Assembly: GCA_000469685.2 (NCBI GenBank)
Contig: LS997562.1
Location: 25,640,076-25,704,075, forward strand
Reading direction: 5' to 3'
DNA: 64,000 bases
DNA from: Haemonchus contortus
Lineage: Eukaryota > Nematoda > Chromadorea > Rhabditida > Trichostrongylidae
Program-made: the position numbers and the translations under genes
The notes under the pieces: generated by a model
Told to the model about the DNA's origin: nothing
What the model saw: the letters and a program-made list of their open reading frames with translations, nothing else
The model's database searches: none
Part shown: piece by piece, positions 22,624 through 35,100 of the stretch
Position numbering within the stretch: position 1 is the first letter of the stretch
Layout of the letters: every line of letters begins with the position of its first letter

Positions 22624-24776
22624 TCATTGATCTCGAGTGTCATTAACCGTTTGCGGAATGTCCGAAGACTTAGGTAATGTGTTCGGTATGAGAGCTATCT
22701 TACGTGGTCCTAAATTCTGCACTTCGCTACAGTTGGGCGGTAGCCACAAGTTCTTGTTGGGACTTTTGACTGCTACAACTCCTAATCTGCTCTCGGCGGT
22801 CGATAGTAAATAGTACGAATCTCCAGTTGAAATGACGCTTGCAATCACGTAGTCACCAGGGAGCATGCAATCTCGCACTTTGAACTGCTGAAAAAGGCAT
22901 TCATTCAAATGGGCCGTTAACTGAAAGGCGATTAAAAGGAGTAGAGGGTTTAAGATGGAGAGCGTTATTTGTAAGCATGATGATGACTGTACAGCGCATT
23001 GTATGGATTGAGAGGGATAGGGCTGCGACCGAATAGCTATTTTCCATTTCGATGACACCACGAATATTTGGAGCGGTTTACCTAATCTAGATGAAGCAAA
23101 GCCGTAAATGCATGGAACACAAGGGAAGTTCTTATAGTAGCAGTGTGCCGTAACGACTAGGACTATACACAAGAATATTCAACGCATGTTGAGGTGTGGC
23201 CCCTAAAATTTCAGGCCCAATCATCTCTAAGGCAGCAAGTTTTTCGTAAGCTGTTTCTGCAGTTGACAGAATACCGGCATTGACAACGTTTCGATGCTAG
23301 CATGCTCACCAAGATTTCTGAAAGAACTATGACTACAATACGTTAGGATTTACATCGAGACGACACGAAAAAGAATGACAGAAGGTTTACGTGATTTGCG
23401 ACTCTGGGCAGATAGGGCAACACTTTACACTAAATGTTCCACATTTTTGGATGGATTGCACAGAAGCGGGGTCTGTGGAAAGCAGTCAAACATAATTTGA
23501 AGCTGGCGGGTGAACGTAAAATTATGAAGCGCGAGATACCGTTAACTCATGGAAGGCGTACAAGCAAACACCCATTCAAAATATGAGAAGCTAATAAACC
23601 TAGTTCCTCTCCGAATGCCTCAGCGTAAAAAGGAAGCTTTGCAGCGATTAAAGAGAATCCAGCTTGTCGCTCAATAAAACTCACGTCCAGTTTCACATCT
23701 GTTCGCATATCTTCCTTTCGTATAAGGGCACTGAATGTAATTCCTTCTGGCAAAGTTGTGTCTTCTATGCGAAGCACTGCACACTTTGCATTCCTCAAAT
23801 TCTCACATCAGAACAATCCCGAGAAAAAACCGGCGAAAACTTACTTGTCGCTAATTTCCACAACTTTCGCTGTCACTACAGCCCCAATGAATGGAACCTG
23901 ATACGTAAACGAGCCATCGTGATTCAAAACTTCGACAACTTTTGCTGTTTTGTTACTCTGGAAATATAACGATGACTCCGTACACCATAATCCAATACAC
24001 CTTTCAGTTCTTCGAATCCTTCGTACACGTAAAGCTAACTACAAAAACTTGCTAGCATGACTGAAAGCCTACTCCAATCACTAAGCACATAATGACACGA
24101 AAAAGCCCTTTTCAGAGCAAAAACTTTGTGTTATTAACGCGCAATCACAGTGTAGAAGAAGTTTCTATCATAAGTCAAGTTATCGAAACAAAATGTCTGA
24201 ATCGCGTGCACGAATCTATTTACATATGCGACTTACACTTGCGTCCACCTCCTCGGTAAGGAAGACGTATCCGACACGTGCGGCTCGAATGTATCCTCGT
24301 AATTCATAAACTCCACGTCCACATTGGTAACCTTCTCTAGAAGGAGAATGTCTTTGCAGGTTCCAAAAGGCAGTTTTAAAGAGACTGCTTGATTGGATTG
24401 TTGTGTACGTGCCTATACCAACTGAAGTACTTTGACTTCCCAAGGCTGCAAAACTTAACTGTCTATCATCGATTCTTACACCTGCAATAATTTTCGGGTA
24501 CCAACCTTTGAGGAAGCACAAGGGACATAAGCATAAGGGGCGACCAAGAAAAAAGAAATTACTGAGTATCTATTATTTTACGCTTCTATGAGAATCTGTG
24601 GATAGTAGACGGAAGTTGAATAGGAACATTCTAACGGGTCTTAACAGTTTAGCCAACTCACAAGAAATTTTAGGACGAAATGAATGATATCCAGAAAATG
24701 GAACCAACTTCGTACTATAAAGGGAATCTCCTGGAATTACAGCTCGTCCAGCGGTGCCAACAATATCTGACGCCAT
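22624..24776 (-). CDS. exos-1: Exosome cap subunit CSL4 (EXOSC1)
   Basis: RNA-binding cap protein of the RNA exosome, the 3'-to-5' RNA decay and processing machine. The start at 24776 reads MASDIVGTAGRAVIPGDSLY, matching the family N-terminus 'xxxCxPGxxL'. Next come RGYIRAARVGYVFLTEE (about 24.24-24.32 kb), VPFIGAVVTAKVVEISDK opening the S1 domain (about 23.85-23.95 kb), NAKCAVLRIEDTTLPEG then ALIRKEDMRTDVK (23.68-23.80 kb) and the last exon VRDCMLPGDYVIASVISTGD, YYLLSTAESRLGVVAV, NCSEVQ, with a longer tail to the TGA at 22624. The 'RKEDxR' and 'PGDxVxAxVIS..YLLxTAExxLGV' blocks are diagnostic. The family zinc-ribbon-like end ('CxxMxCPxT') is reduced here to NCSEVQN. Tail-to-tail with ints-2, about 290 bases apart. 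Confidence 0.88.
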
Positions 24777-25150
24777 CCGGAACTCTTAGTCTAGATAGAA
24801 GCACTAAATATTATATGTTCAAAAGGTGCTTCCTTAGAAATTCGTAGTAGACTGTATGACGACAAGTCCACCATTACGAGCTCCGGCATAGAGGTCGAGT
24901 TCACCCAATTGAAAGTTTGCGTTTGAATCATTTTCCCGCGCGCCGATATTCAAATGCAATATAAGGTGCTCAGTCGTTTCTGTGGCCTCGCCCCTTATTA
25001 ACTGACAATCCTCCGAACAGTCGACAGTCTTTCTACTGACTGATCCTTTTCTCTGTCTAGAATAATGAATACAATGAGACCGATCCGTTTCAATCCCATT
25101 CTGTCAACCTTCATAGCTACAGCTACTGCTGCAAGTAGGCGACTTATTAC
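24777..25150. other. Upstream region of exos-1
   Basis: Contains the exos-1 5' flank. A TTCCCGCGCGCC block at about 24944 resembles an E2F-type site and is the only motif that stands out. A 46-codon minus-strand frame ending here is too short to assign. The last five bases, ATTAC, are the left target duplication of the next element. Confidence 0.35.
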
Positions 25151-25400
25151 TGTCGCGCATTACCGCGACCCCGCGACCTCTTCGTTGAAAGATATTTCTT
25201 TGTGTCCGGCCACCCAGATGTGTGGTGGTCGGAGCTGAGGCGCGGCCCGCCTTTTTGTTAGTCTGCTTATAGAGGAGCTTACGGGTGGCGGTCGCCCTCG
25301 AACTCCTATTTGTCATCTCACCATTATTCTATTCCATAAATATTACACCACTGCGCCACTGTTTTAAATAAAGAGATACACTCCCTGTGGTTCCGCCACA
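25151..25400 (+). repeat. Left LTR of the TRIM-like element
   Basis: Direct repeat of 25863-26120. Starts TGTCGCGCATTAC, ends GGTTCCGCCACA. It contains the shared block TGCTTATAGAGGAGCTTACG and an AATAAA at about 25367. Confidence 0.8.
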
Positions 25401-25405
25401 AATTT

Positions 25406-25434
25406 TCGTGCATCGGCCGGGAATCGAACCCGGG
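25406..25434 (+). promoter_or_regulatory. Primer-binding site, tRNA-Gly type
   Basis: From TGCATCGG at 25409 the sequence is the exact reverse complement of the 3' end of the common animal tRNA-Gly(GCC): acceptor strand plus the whole T arm. The three bases before it are TCG where a full CCA complement would be TGG. The 26-base match stops at the end of the T arm; such a long match exceeds the usual 8-18, so capture of tRNA sequence by readthrough is possible. Confidence 0.7.
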
Positions 25435-25862
25435 ACGAACGCAGTGCTTATGCACGCATTTTCCAGGTCTCAAAAATGGGACTTTGCGGGCAGCGCCTTG
25501 AGCCTGCGCACGAAACATCCTGTGAGGTCAGATGCGGGATATGCCGCCAACCTCACAACGCCCTGTTGTGCCCTGCAAGAGCTGCTTCTCTTCCTAAGAA
25601 GAGGAAAATCTGAGTTCTCACACAATATTCGCACTATATTCAACTATATTCTGCACGGGCTGCCAACATATTCCACACCACACCACTCAACCGCGCACCA
25701 CCACGTCCTGCCGACCGCTCAGCCGCATAATACTACGTCTAGCCGATCGTTCAACCACGATTCACTGCAACCAGCCGATCAACACCGCACCGCATCGACA
25801 CTATTGAAATCTCCAATTATGTGTTCACTGATTGTTGTTAATTGTTTTGTTGGCGTGGGGAA

Positions 25863-26120
25863 TGTCATGCATTACGTGACCCCGCGAACTCTTTGTTGAA
25901 AGTTATTTCTTTGTATCCGACCAATCAAATGTGTGGTGGTCGGAACTGAGGCGCGACCCGTTTTTTTGTTAGAAGCGGTCTGCTTATAGAGGAGCTTACG
26001 AGTGGGTGGCGAGCCCTCGAACTCCTATTAGTCGTCTCACCATTATTCTATTCAGTAAATATTACACCACTGAACCACTGTGATACACTCCCTGTGGCTT
26101 GGATATAAAGTTCCGCCACA
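25863..26120 (+). repeat. Right LTR of the TRIM-like element
   Basis: Second copy of the direct repeat, beginning TGTCATGCATTACG and ending AAGTTCCGCCACA, immediately followed by the target duplication ATTAC. It is eight bases longer than the left LTR because of small indels (for example AGAAGCGG after the T-run). Confidence 0.8.
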
Positions 26121-26125
26121 ATTAC

Positions 26126-27940
26126 AACAGGAAGGAAAACTCATTAGGAGAAATCACTCTACACCTTGAAAAAAGAGGTGGGCAATCAGACGAGCTTGGA
26201 AGGTGGGGGTGAAATTACTGCATGGCTCCATCAACTGGCGCTCGAGCTACAGCCAAGTTAATGAAAAAGCAAAGTTCCCATACTACTTTTCAAGTCCTAC
26301 TCCTGTTGTTGTAGACATGCAGCCACGTGTGATGGTATTCTAACCGTCAGCCGGCAGTAGTTTCGAGAAAAGCACGAGGATCTTTTAGTGGAAACAAAGT
26401 TGGTGGGTCTTTAATGTATGAATTTGTTCCGCCTCTTTATAAAACTGTAAATATGTATAGAATGTAACCACAATTCAAAGTTGTAAACATACTTCTATTG
26501 TTGTATATCATTATTCGCTTTGTTATACTATCTGTTGCATATCTGCCTATTAACTCTTGTTTCCCACAACTAGAATTTCGCAACTACCAAAACAGATTTC
26601 CCGCGCGCGAAGCTGCCGGCCAGAGCCCTCTCTTGATCTGTGTTTATATGGATATCCTACTCTCTTGTACTCGGCCTTTCTATGTAATCTCCACTTTCCC
26701 AGGGCCACAGATATAAATACCGGTCACATCTCCTAGAATGACTTTTTGGATCTATCTTTTTCGTCAGAGGATTTTGGTGATCAATCGCCCACTTCTGTGC
26801 TGCTGCTTATCGAAGAAGAATAAAGTGTAAGTCACTGTTCTCTACCGAGCCATAAGGAAGGGACCTTGTCCCTAGACATCTGAAAAGGGGATTAGAGACG
26901 GAACCCAAAAAGGGGGAAATGCACCGCGGACCCTTTACAAAACGAGAGCTGAACGCTCATAGAACGAACCTCTCATTGAAAGTCTGCAGCTCTCGCATGC
27001 TCACATAACATCGGAAACAGTTCTTCAAGGACAGTGTCCTGACAATGAATTCGTCTTCGTCCCATGTATTGGTTGGGGATCACAAAGCCCTGAACTGCTC
27101 ACTGCACTCCGGATAAAACGGATTAGACTGACTCATCTAGTGGAGTTCTTTTTGTATCCAATTTGGTTCAACCTTGAAAAGTAGGTTTGCGCTAGTGTTG
27201 GTGGGCTTACAGCTTTATTTGGCAAATGGTGGTTATATAACTGGCAAGAACTTCCTGACCACACATAATATCTAAATCCAAAGCGTTGAGGGCAGAAGTG
27301 TTTCTCACAATGTTGAGAATCCGTTAACAAACTCTCATTATACTCATCATCATGGCCGTTTCTGTTCAAGTGATAAGAGGCAGTTTTGTAATGATATCGA
27401 AACGGATTGAATTGAGCGCTTACGCGCTTCCTTCCTAATTCCATGGTAAGTACACGTTAGTGACACAGCGGAATTCGCTCATCATTCATGGAATTGTGCG
27501 GATTTTCTAGTTTTCAGAAATATGGAAGGCCCTGTACTCTAGAACCTATGAAAGGCGATTTTTCGAAGTTCGACGTCATTTTCTTCCAAAATTACTGTTC
27601 CATGAAAATAAAAAAGTAAGTTGTCCCTCCTTGAGATGAGCTGGAGTTACCGATGTAGCCGCCACCATGAGGGATCTTCGTCGCGACGAAAGGTCGTCAA
27701 TGGTATCTCACACATGAAACTAATGTCTTGCGATATTTCCCGTTCCTTTCCACAGAAAGGAATAAGACTAGTCACCGAATCAATGTGCTTTGCAGTGATA
27801 ATTGTTACCATTTTTAAATATTGAAATTCTTCCGCCGTTTGAGGTGATTGCGCACTGATAGGCGTGATCTACCAGCTAGAATGTTGAGCATGTGGATCAA
27901 CTTACGGTTAAAAGAACATCTAGCTAGCATGAAGGCAGAA
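26126..27940. other. Intergenic DNA, possible solo LTR and one orphan frame
   Basis: Two things are visible. First, 26.3-26.9 kb has a promoter-like ATATAAATACC at about 26713 followed 105 bases later by AATAAA (26818-26823), the spacing of an LTR, but I could not find matching ends. Second, 27133-27444 on the minus strand is a 103-codon frame (MELGRKRVSAQFNPF...) with fairly protein-like composition and four cysteines but no family I know. Neither is strong. Confidence 0.3.
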
Positions 27941-27945
27941 ACCAT

Positions 27946-28158
27946 ATGACAGCGCCCGGTCGACATCAAGTTGAGGAGCACAACGGCGAAAAGTTTGAAG
28001 TGAAATGCACGATATTAGCGCAGGAGCCGGAAATTTCAGCGAGAAAGGCATTAGAGGCATTCTGGATTCTGCAGAGGAGTTCCAAAATGAGCAGCAGGGA
28101 TGGATGTCCATCTATAACCACTGGCATTTTGCCATACTTACCGCAATGCGAGCTATGA
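27946..28158 (+). pseudogene. Penelope-like element remnant (GIY-YIG endonuclease C-terminus)
   Basis: The frame reads ...EVKCTILAQEPEISARKALE, AFWILQRSSKM, ITTGILPYLPQCEL-stop. This parallels the C-terminal end of the Penelope-like element at 38.5-39.3 kb (SVTILSREDDISARKTLE, ALWIAAKSPKINRKDEC, ITRELAPFADLCGF), so it is the tail of the same protein class. Everything upstream (reverse transcriptase, GIY-YIG core) is missing. Its 3' continuation appears to resume at about 36154 after the nested TIR/Gypsy insertion, ending with a hammerhead-like motif. Confidence 0.65.
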
Positions 28159-28713
28159 TTCATGATCAGTAGCATCACAATGTGAACTCCTTTGTAATAA
28201 GTATAAGGGAAATATTAAAAAGTCTCATTCGCTACTTACAGTCGCCTGTGGCGACAGTGGATTCTTTCCGCTTCAACGGTGGAGCATAGTGAGCACATAT
28301 TACATTGAAGGCACAGTTCACGATAATTTTGAGTAACCCAGATTATGACGAAGAATGGAAGATAACATGGAAAGTGGTGCAATGAAGGAGAAGGAACTGC
28401 GTGAATCGGCGTTTCTGAAATGAAAAAGGCTTCGAAAAATCGTCAAAAAGGGGGTTGGACGAGAGTGAGACTAGAAGCATAAAGAGCGGGGCGTTTGGAC
28501 GATCTATACAATGTGGATCATTGCGTATGTGTGGGTCCTGCTGCAAATAACTGACTGATTGTGTGTGGGTCCTAGAACGAATAATTGCAATCTGTATCGC
28601 CTCGACATTCGTCTGACGTGACATCGATCGAAGGGGGGGGGGGGGGAAAGCCGCGCGAGCCGGGAACAGGACTTTCACAGTGCCCTAACCGTCAAGTTTT
28701 CGGGCGCAAGAGG

Positions 28714-29097
28714 TGTAACGTTAAGCGTCTAGTGGATAGTTTCGTTTTTAATCGAGCCCGATTAAAACTTAACTAGTTGCGATATATTTCGTCTGTTATA
28801 ACAAACGATTACGAATACGATATCTTTATCAAACAAAGTGAGAACGATGAGAATAACAAAAAACAAAGAACAAAAAACAAAGAGTAAATGCACGTAGCAA
28901 ACAGAGCAATAAGAACGAATCTTAACTTGAGTGAGTTGGCACCTAGGTGAGAGCCAGCTATATATACTAGGAGGTCGGGTCAGATGCAATGGTCCGCAGG
29001 CCACTGCACCTCGGGATACCACGTATCCCCCGGTACTCGATGCGCCGACCTCGAGGCCGAGATCGGGATCGAGCACCGGTGTGGCACATATATTACA
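28714..29097 (-). repeat. 3' LTR of the Gypsy element
   Basis: 384 bp, identical to 35684-36067 except AACTAG versus ATCTAG near 28774 and AAAAAAC versus AAGAAAC near 28872. Preceded by the target duplication GAGG (28710-28713). Confidence 0.92.
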
Positions 29098-29138
29098 TGG
29101 GGGGCCTCTAAAAATATGGCGATTCCACTACGCCAAAA

Positions 29139-32100
29139 CTATTTAAAACCGGCGATGAGGATTTGAGCCTCGCCCCCTCGACCTCTGGGTCCTGAGTGTC
29201 CTGCATATCGATGCTCTCTCTGAACAGGAACTAATTTGAACATTTTATTTCCAATGCGTTGAAGTGGCATAATCTCTTGAGGAGTCCATCCTCCTGTTTT
29301 GGGATGATGGCCACCCCTTCGCTGCTGTCCTTTCCGAGGTGCAACTTTCTGCTGATACCCCTGAATATTTGGGACACCGCCCGTGCGACGTTCGTCCATT
29401 CTTTTGAACGGTGTAAACTTCAACAAGCTAGCATATTGTGCCATTGTGGTCATCCAAAAACGTTTGGCTGCACTTTGAGTGAATATTTTCCCATCTTCGT
29501 ACGTGACCGTCGAAAATCCTGCTACCACGGTTTCCTGTTGGGACCGTAGAGGCAGTAGACAGCGAAGACGATTTTTCAAGGAAGGCCGCTGATACAGGGT
29601 CTCCTCGAATAAGTCCCGTAACATATCTACAGACCTTTTCCACTGACCATCATTCTGCGGTCCAGCGAGTGCGATCACTTCAGTGCCTTTGGCGACAAGT
29701 TGCATCAATAGAGTCCACGCTCCACGCCATCTTGATGTTCCAGCGAATTCCGCAGGGCTGAATAGCAGGACAGATGAATAGTCATCGGTGAACCAATCTG
29801 GCTCCATGTCCTCGGGCTTCTTCATGATGACCGCTCTTTGGAGCTCTGACTTGAAGCAATCTAATACATTTTCGAAGCCAGCTGGTAAAATAATGAGGTT
29901 TTTTCTCAACTTCAGATTTTTCCAAGACGAGTCCGTCCAAGGATAACTTGAAGCATAACTTCTTGCCATATCCGTTACGACCGCCATGTTCGTTGGATCC
30001 CATCGGCTTCGCGGTGGGTGTGCAAGAGCAACGTTTCCAGCCTCGGCAACCGAAGTTAGTGTTGCATGAATACAGTGCTGCTGGTAGAACGATAAGGCCA
30101 TGCCTAATCCGGATGGAGCTATGAGATCGTATGACCGATCGAGAAGTCTGGCGGTTCGCCAAGCTTCGGGTACATGAGATTGGGTCAAAACCGATAACAG
30201 ACGAGCTAATTCATATGGTGACGAAAACTTCAAAGCTCCAAAGGGAGCATTCGGGATCACGTCGTGCAGGATAACGTCAGTCGAACATTCTACTTCTACT
30301 CCTTGACACATCAGCTTTCCGGGACAACGCCAGTCCACGTGTCGGACATCCGTCGTTGACGAAAAGATGGTGCTGAAAATAGGAACATGAATTCTGAAAC
30401 ACGTTTTGGTTATCATTTTGTTGACTTTCATTTCTACTTTTCTAGGTCTGCCACGTTTTCCGTAGCGCGTAGTCAAACCCTTGACTGGATTATCGCTTAT
30501 TTCTGATGGAATTTTCACTAACTGATCGAATGGGAGCTCTTTTGGAGGCTTATTTTCTCCGATCAATGTTACTAATGCAGAGTTCTCTGACGCAGTAACC
30601 ACACGAAATGGACCTTCCCATGGGGTGACCAGTTTGGGGTGACGCGATTTCCCTTTTTCTGCCGGGATTTTCACATAAACTCTATCCCCAACGTTAAATT
30701 TCGTGCATTTCTGAGTGTTCCACTCTCTATCGTAGTTCCTTTTCATCCTATTACGATATTCATTGGCGTTTTCCGTAATATAATTACGAGCCAGTTTTAA
30801 ACCATTCAGAAATTCAGTTTTATAATTATCGTAATCTACCATGTATGGTGATAAAACCTTTGATGGTATAACAGCCGAAGGATAAACGGGATCGTGACCG
30901 TAGAGCAAAAAATGGGGACTCTCCCCAGTGGCTTCATGTGGTGCTGCATTGTAAGCATACACGATCGTGGGTAGAATCCTATCCCACTCCGCTGGTACAA
31001 CTGTTTTTTTCCTAAGCATCCTAACGATGGTTCCATTGGCTCTTCCCGTTATACCATTTTCCCTCGGGCAATAACCCTTAGTGAATTTTTGTTGAATGTT
31101 CATAACCGAGCATAGGGCCTCCATGATGGAATTCTCAAATTCACTTCCACGGTCTGAAAGCAAGACTGTTGGCCACCTACCGCAGCCGCAAATCCAGTTA
31201 CTGAAGAGTGCTTCAGCAACTGTTTCAGCCTTTTTATCTGGAATAGGATACGCTCCCAAGTACTTTGTGAAATGGTCCACAACTGTTAAAATGTAGCGAT
31301 TCCCACGAGTAGTTAAGCCCATTTCGAGTAAGTCGATCCCGACAATTTCGAATGGCTTTAGTGAAACTATAGGCTTCAAAGGAGGGACGTTTCCCTTTTT
31401 GTTGTTTGTCAGAAAACACGCTTGGCATTCTTTGCACCACTTTACCAGGTCTTGATGCATCCCTGGCCAAAATGCAACTTTCTTCAGCTGATTAAGCATT
31501 TTACGAGCGTGAAAATGACCACCTAGAGAGCCATGATGAGCTTCCTCAAACAACGCGTGTCTCTTACTCCGTGGTATTACCGGGACCAATGAACCGTCCT
31601 CATTTATCAGTTTGAGTTGCCCGCCATCAATCGCGAAATCGAGTGAACTTAGCTTCCTATTGAACCTCTGCAGTCTCACTTCTTCCTCTCTCTCGCTTTC
31701 CACTGCGTCAATGACTAGTCCAAAATCGGGGTCTTCCCGCAACTCTCTGAGCCATTCGTGCTCCTGTACCGAACACACCACTTTTTCGTCTGCTATCCAG
31801 ACGGGTCCGTTTTCCTCCCGAGCATCTACGGGGCCTCGCGATAGCGCATCAGCGACGCTGTTTGCCGCTCCTTTTACATGCTCAATTTTCAGGTCATATC
31901 GCTGTATTTCCAGCGCCCAACGCAAAACACGGGGGGAAACATGGACTCGCTTAAATAGCGACGTTAATGCGGCATGATCAGTTCTCACTATTGTATGAAT
32001 ACCAAATATGAAATAGTGAAACTTCTTAAGACTATAAACTAGTGCTAAAGCTTCCTGATCTGTCACGTGATAATTGCGCTCCGCGGAAGAAAGTGACTTA

Positions 32101-35100
32101 GAAGCGAAGAAAAGTGGATGTAAGAATCCGTCATCTCCTTCCTGAGCTAGTACCGCTCCAACGCCAATCCTGCTGGCATCAGTATATATAATAAAAGGTC
32201 GGCTTTTGTCCAATGCCTTTTCGATGTTAGGTTGCCCTAATACAGGAGCGCTTGATAATGCGTCCTTTAATTTCTCAAATGCTTTGTCCTGTTCAACTGA
32301 CCACTTGAATTTGGTCTTGGGACTAGTAAGTTCGTATAACGGCTTAGCAATTTCGGCGTACCTCAAGATAAACTTGCGATAATATCCCGCCATTCCCAGA
32401 AATGTTCTCAACTGAGCAATATTACGTGGTACTGGATAGTTCCGAATATTAGACACCTTGTCAGGGTTTGTTTTTATGCCATCCCTGTCTACAACATGGC
32501 CTAAAAACTCCAGACTACATTGCATAAGCCTACATTTCTGAGGTTTCACCTTCAGGTTGGCCTTTCGAAACGCCTCAAGCGTTCGTTCTAGCACCTCTAA
32601 ATGACGCTCTTCGGTTTTAGTTGCGATAAGGATATCGTCCAAGTAAACAGTGACTTCCGTTCCTTTTAGGTCACCAAGCACCTGATCCATTAATCGCTGA
32701 AACGCTGCTGGCGCATTCGTAAGGCCAAACGGCAGTACGTTAAAATGGAATAATCCGCAAGTTGTTGTAAAAGCGCTTATTTCCTTTGCTCTTTCTGTGA
32801 GCGGTACCTGCCAGTAACCACTGGCCAGATCGAGAGATGAAAACCATCTCATTCCTTGCAGGTTTTGAAGGGTTATATCGATTGGTGGTAAAGGGTAACA
32901 ATCTTTCTTAGTTACTTTGTTCACCTCTCTATAGTCAATACACAACCGTGTACTACCATCTTTCTTTGCTACCAGCACTATTGGAGAGGCCCAGGGTGAT
33001 TGGCTTTCCTCAATGATTCTCCGATTCTTTAGATCTAAAAGCATACCATCTACTTGCTTCCTCACACCGTATGGTACGGGTCTCGTCTTTTGACGGATGG
33101 GTAGGTGTCCCTGTACATCAATATCATGTTCTACCAAGCTGGTTTGCTCAAGTTCAGAATCGCTTATTGCGAAAGTTTCATTAAACTTTTTGAGAATCTC
33201 CACCAGCTCTTTCGGCAGTTTTTCTGGACCATGATTTTGTTGTATCAAATCGATCAAAACTTTCACCCGTTTTGACTTCGGCAGGACAACGTGTTTTTCC
33301 ATGTCAAGCATACCGCCTGACATGTCTATAGCCTCGGGAGACCTGATAGAACAAGAGTCTGACCATTCTCCGAGTGGCTGACCCTTATTAACTACCCAGG
33401 TCTGGGAGTCGCGGTTCGCAACGGAGACTTCCGTGCTACCTTTCTCAAGACGACATACCCCTGAACAAATACGGGAATCATTGGACCAGAAAAACTGCTC
33501 TCCAAACTTCTTCGAGCTCTCTAACTCAATTTTTGCGGCGGCTCCCGGTGGTATAACTACCCTTTTGGACGCCTTCGCATGTTCTAGAAAGGTTGTTGCC
33601 TTGCGCAACGGCTCTATGCTAGGTTCAAATCGTAATTGAATTCCTAAAGCATTAAAGGCATTAGTTCCTAAAAGCAGTGTATTTTCCTTGCTTTTCTGGA
33701 CATGCATGGTAACTTGAACGCTATCCGCGCCTTGAACGCTTACTTTTGCATTTACAATTGCAAGGAAGCTCATTTGGTTCCCTGAAGCATCAAAAACTTT
33801 GTGCTCGCTTCCATGACCTACCATTTCAACTTCTTTGTCAATGTCAAAGCCTTGCACCTTGGCTTGTTTGAGCAGACCAGCTGGTAGTATGGATATTACT
33901 GACCCAGTATCTATCAATGCTTTAGTCGTGAGCCCAAAGATCTCTGCATCGTACAACGTCGGTTTCCCCACCGCTATTGTGGTTGAATCTAAAGCTGACT
34001 CACAGGTACGGACCATCCCACACCATTCCTCCACAAATGTAGAGAGTGATTTCTTAGGAGCATGTCCATCCTTATCCTTCCTCATTGATCCATGACCTTT
34101 TTTACCAGGTATGGGACCTTTAGAAGGGGATTTATTTGGACAGGAGGCACTATAATGGCCTTTCTCCCCGCAGTTATAACATTTTCGGGTGCCCTTATCA
34201 TCATAGCTGGAGGCTGTCGCCTTTTGGGCGCTAATCTTCCCCCTAGTGTTGTCCAACTTTCCAGAATTTTCTTCTTTAAAAGACTTCGCCATTTGGGTCT
34301 TTTCGAGCCGCAATGCAACCCTTTTGACGGCATCGTAAGTCTCCCCATTCTGCCCTTCCAAAGCGGCTAGCATATGGTACGAGTCCTTCCAATGCTGTAG
34401 GCAGAAGTACAATTTAGAGGCCAAATGGAAATCCCATTCGTTACTTGGGTGAATTTTCCTGGAGATATCCTCCATCCGGCAGCAAAAATCTGCTACCGAT
34501 TCACTATTCCTCTTCTTGAGTTTGTCCCACTCATCGATGATCCTTAACCTTTCGCAAGGATTACGCCGGGCTTCCTTGAGGGCTTTCACAATTCCAGCAA
34601 AACTACCCTTCTTTACACACTCTGGTAACCCCTTATAAACGGATCGACCCAATCCTACCAGGTTATTTACCAGCATATCCCGTCTGTCGCTATCCGACCA
34701 GACTGTTGAGGGATATTTCATTTCTACTGCCCGTAAAAAGTCACTTAGTGAGGTCTTCCCGTCATATTTGGGCACCTCGGCCACGCTTTGCGCTTTAAAA
34801 ACCTCTTTAAAAACGCTGAACATTCCGTTCATTGCATGGGATATATGAGTGTCTGACTTTCCCACCTCTACAGAGTTTTGCAAAACAGAAGTCGACTCAC
34901 CGACTGTCGACACGCTGGTAGACAGCGGACAGGATGGACTCGACCGTCCGCTGTAGGTTGACCTCGGGTGCTTCAGTCGCCCATCTTTCGTTTCGTGGCA
35001 CGCGGACTGGCGGCTCTGAACATTGGGTTTATTGCCATTATTCAATGACAAGAGCTGCTTGCTCACAGCAGCCCAATCTACACCAGTGTTGTCCTCACCT

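Larger units (their letters stand above)
25151..26120 (+). mobile_element. TRIM-like non-autonomous LTR retrotransposon
   Basis: A complete 970-bp element: LTRs at 25151-25400 and 25863-26120 start TGTC and end CCGCCACA; the same five bases ATTAC flank it (25146-25150 and 26121-26125), a perfect target-site duplication. Five bases after the left LTR, 25406-25434 is complementary to the last 26 bases of tRNA-Gly(GCC) plus its CCA with one mismatch, a primer-binding site. A purine-rich GTGGGGAA sits right before the right LTR. The 462-bp interior has no gag, pol or other recognisable protein; a 170-codon frame spanning it lacks motifs. Total length, LTR length and lack of coding match TRIM elements, best known from plants. 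The LTRs differ at roughly one base in ten plus indels, so the insertion is old. Confidence 0.8.

Noticed and set aside
25387..25899. 170-codon frame inside the TRIM-like element
   Set aside because: It begins in the LTR, crosses the primer site and ends in the other LTR, with no gag or other motif; most likely chance.
26308..26900. Solo LTR
   Set aside because: TATA and AATAAA spacing is suggestive, but I found neither matching TG...CA ends nor a target duplication.
28625..28645. Poly-G run as a regulatory G-quadruplex
   Set aside because: A single run inside a decayed TIR element, absent from the 59-kb copy; more likely polymerase slippage.
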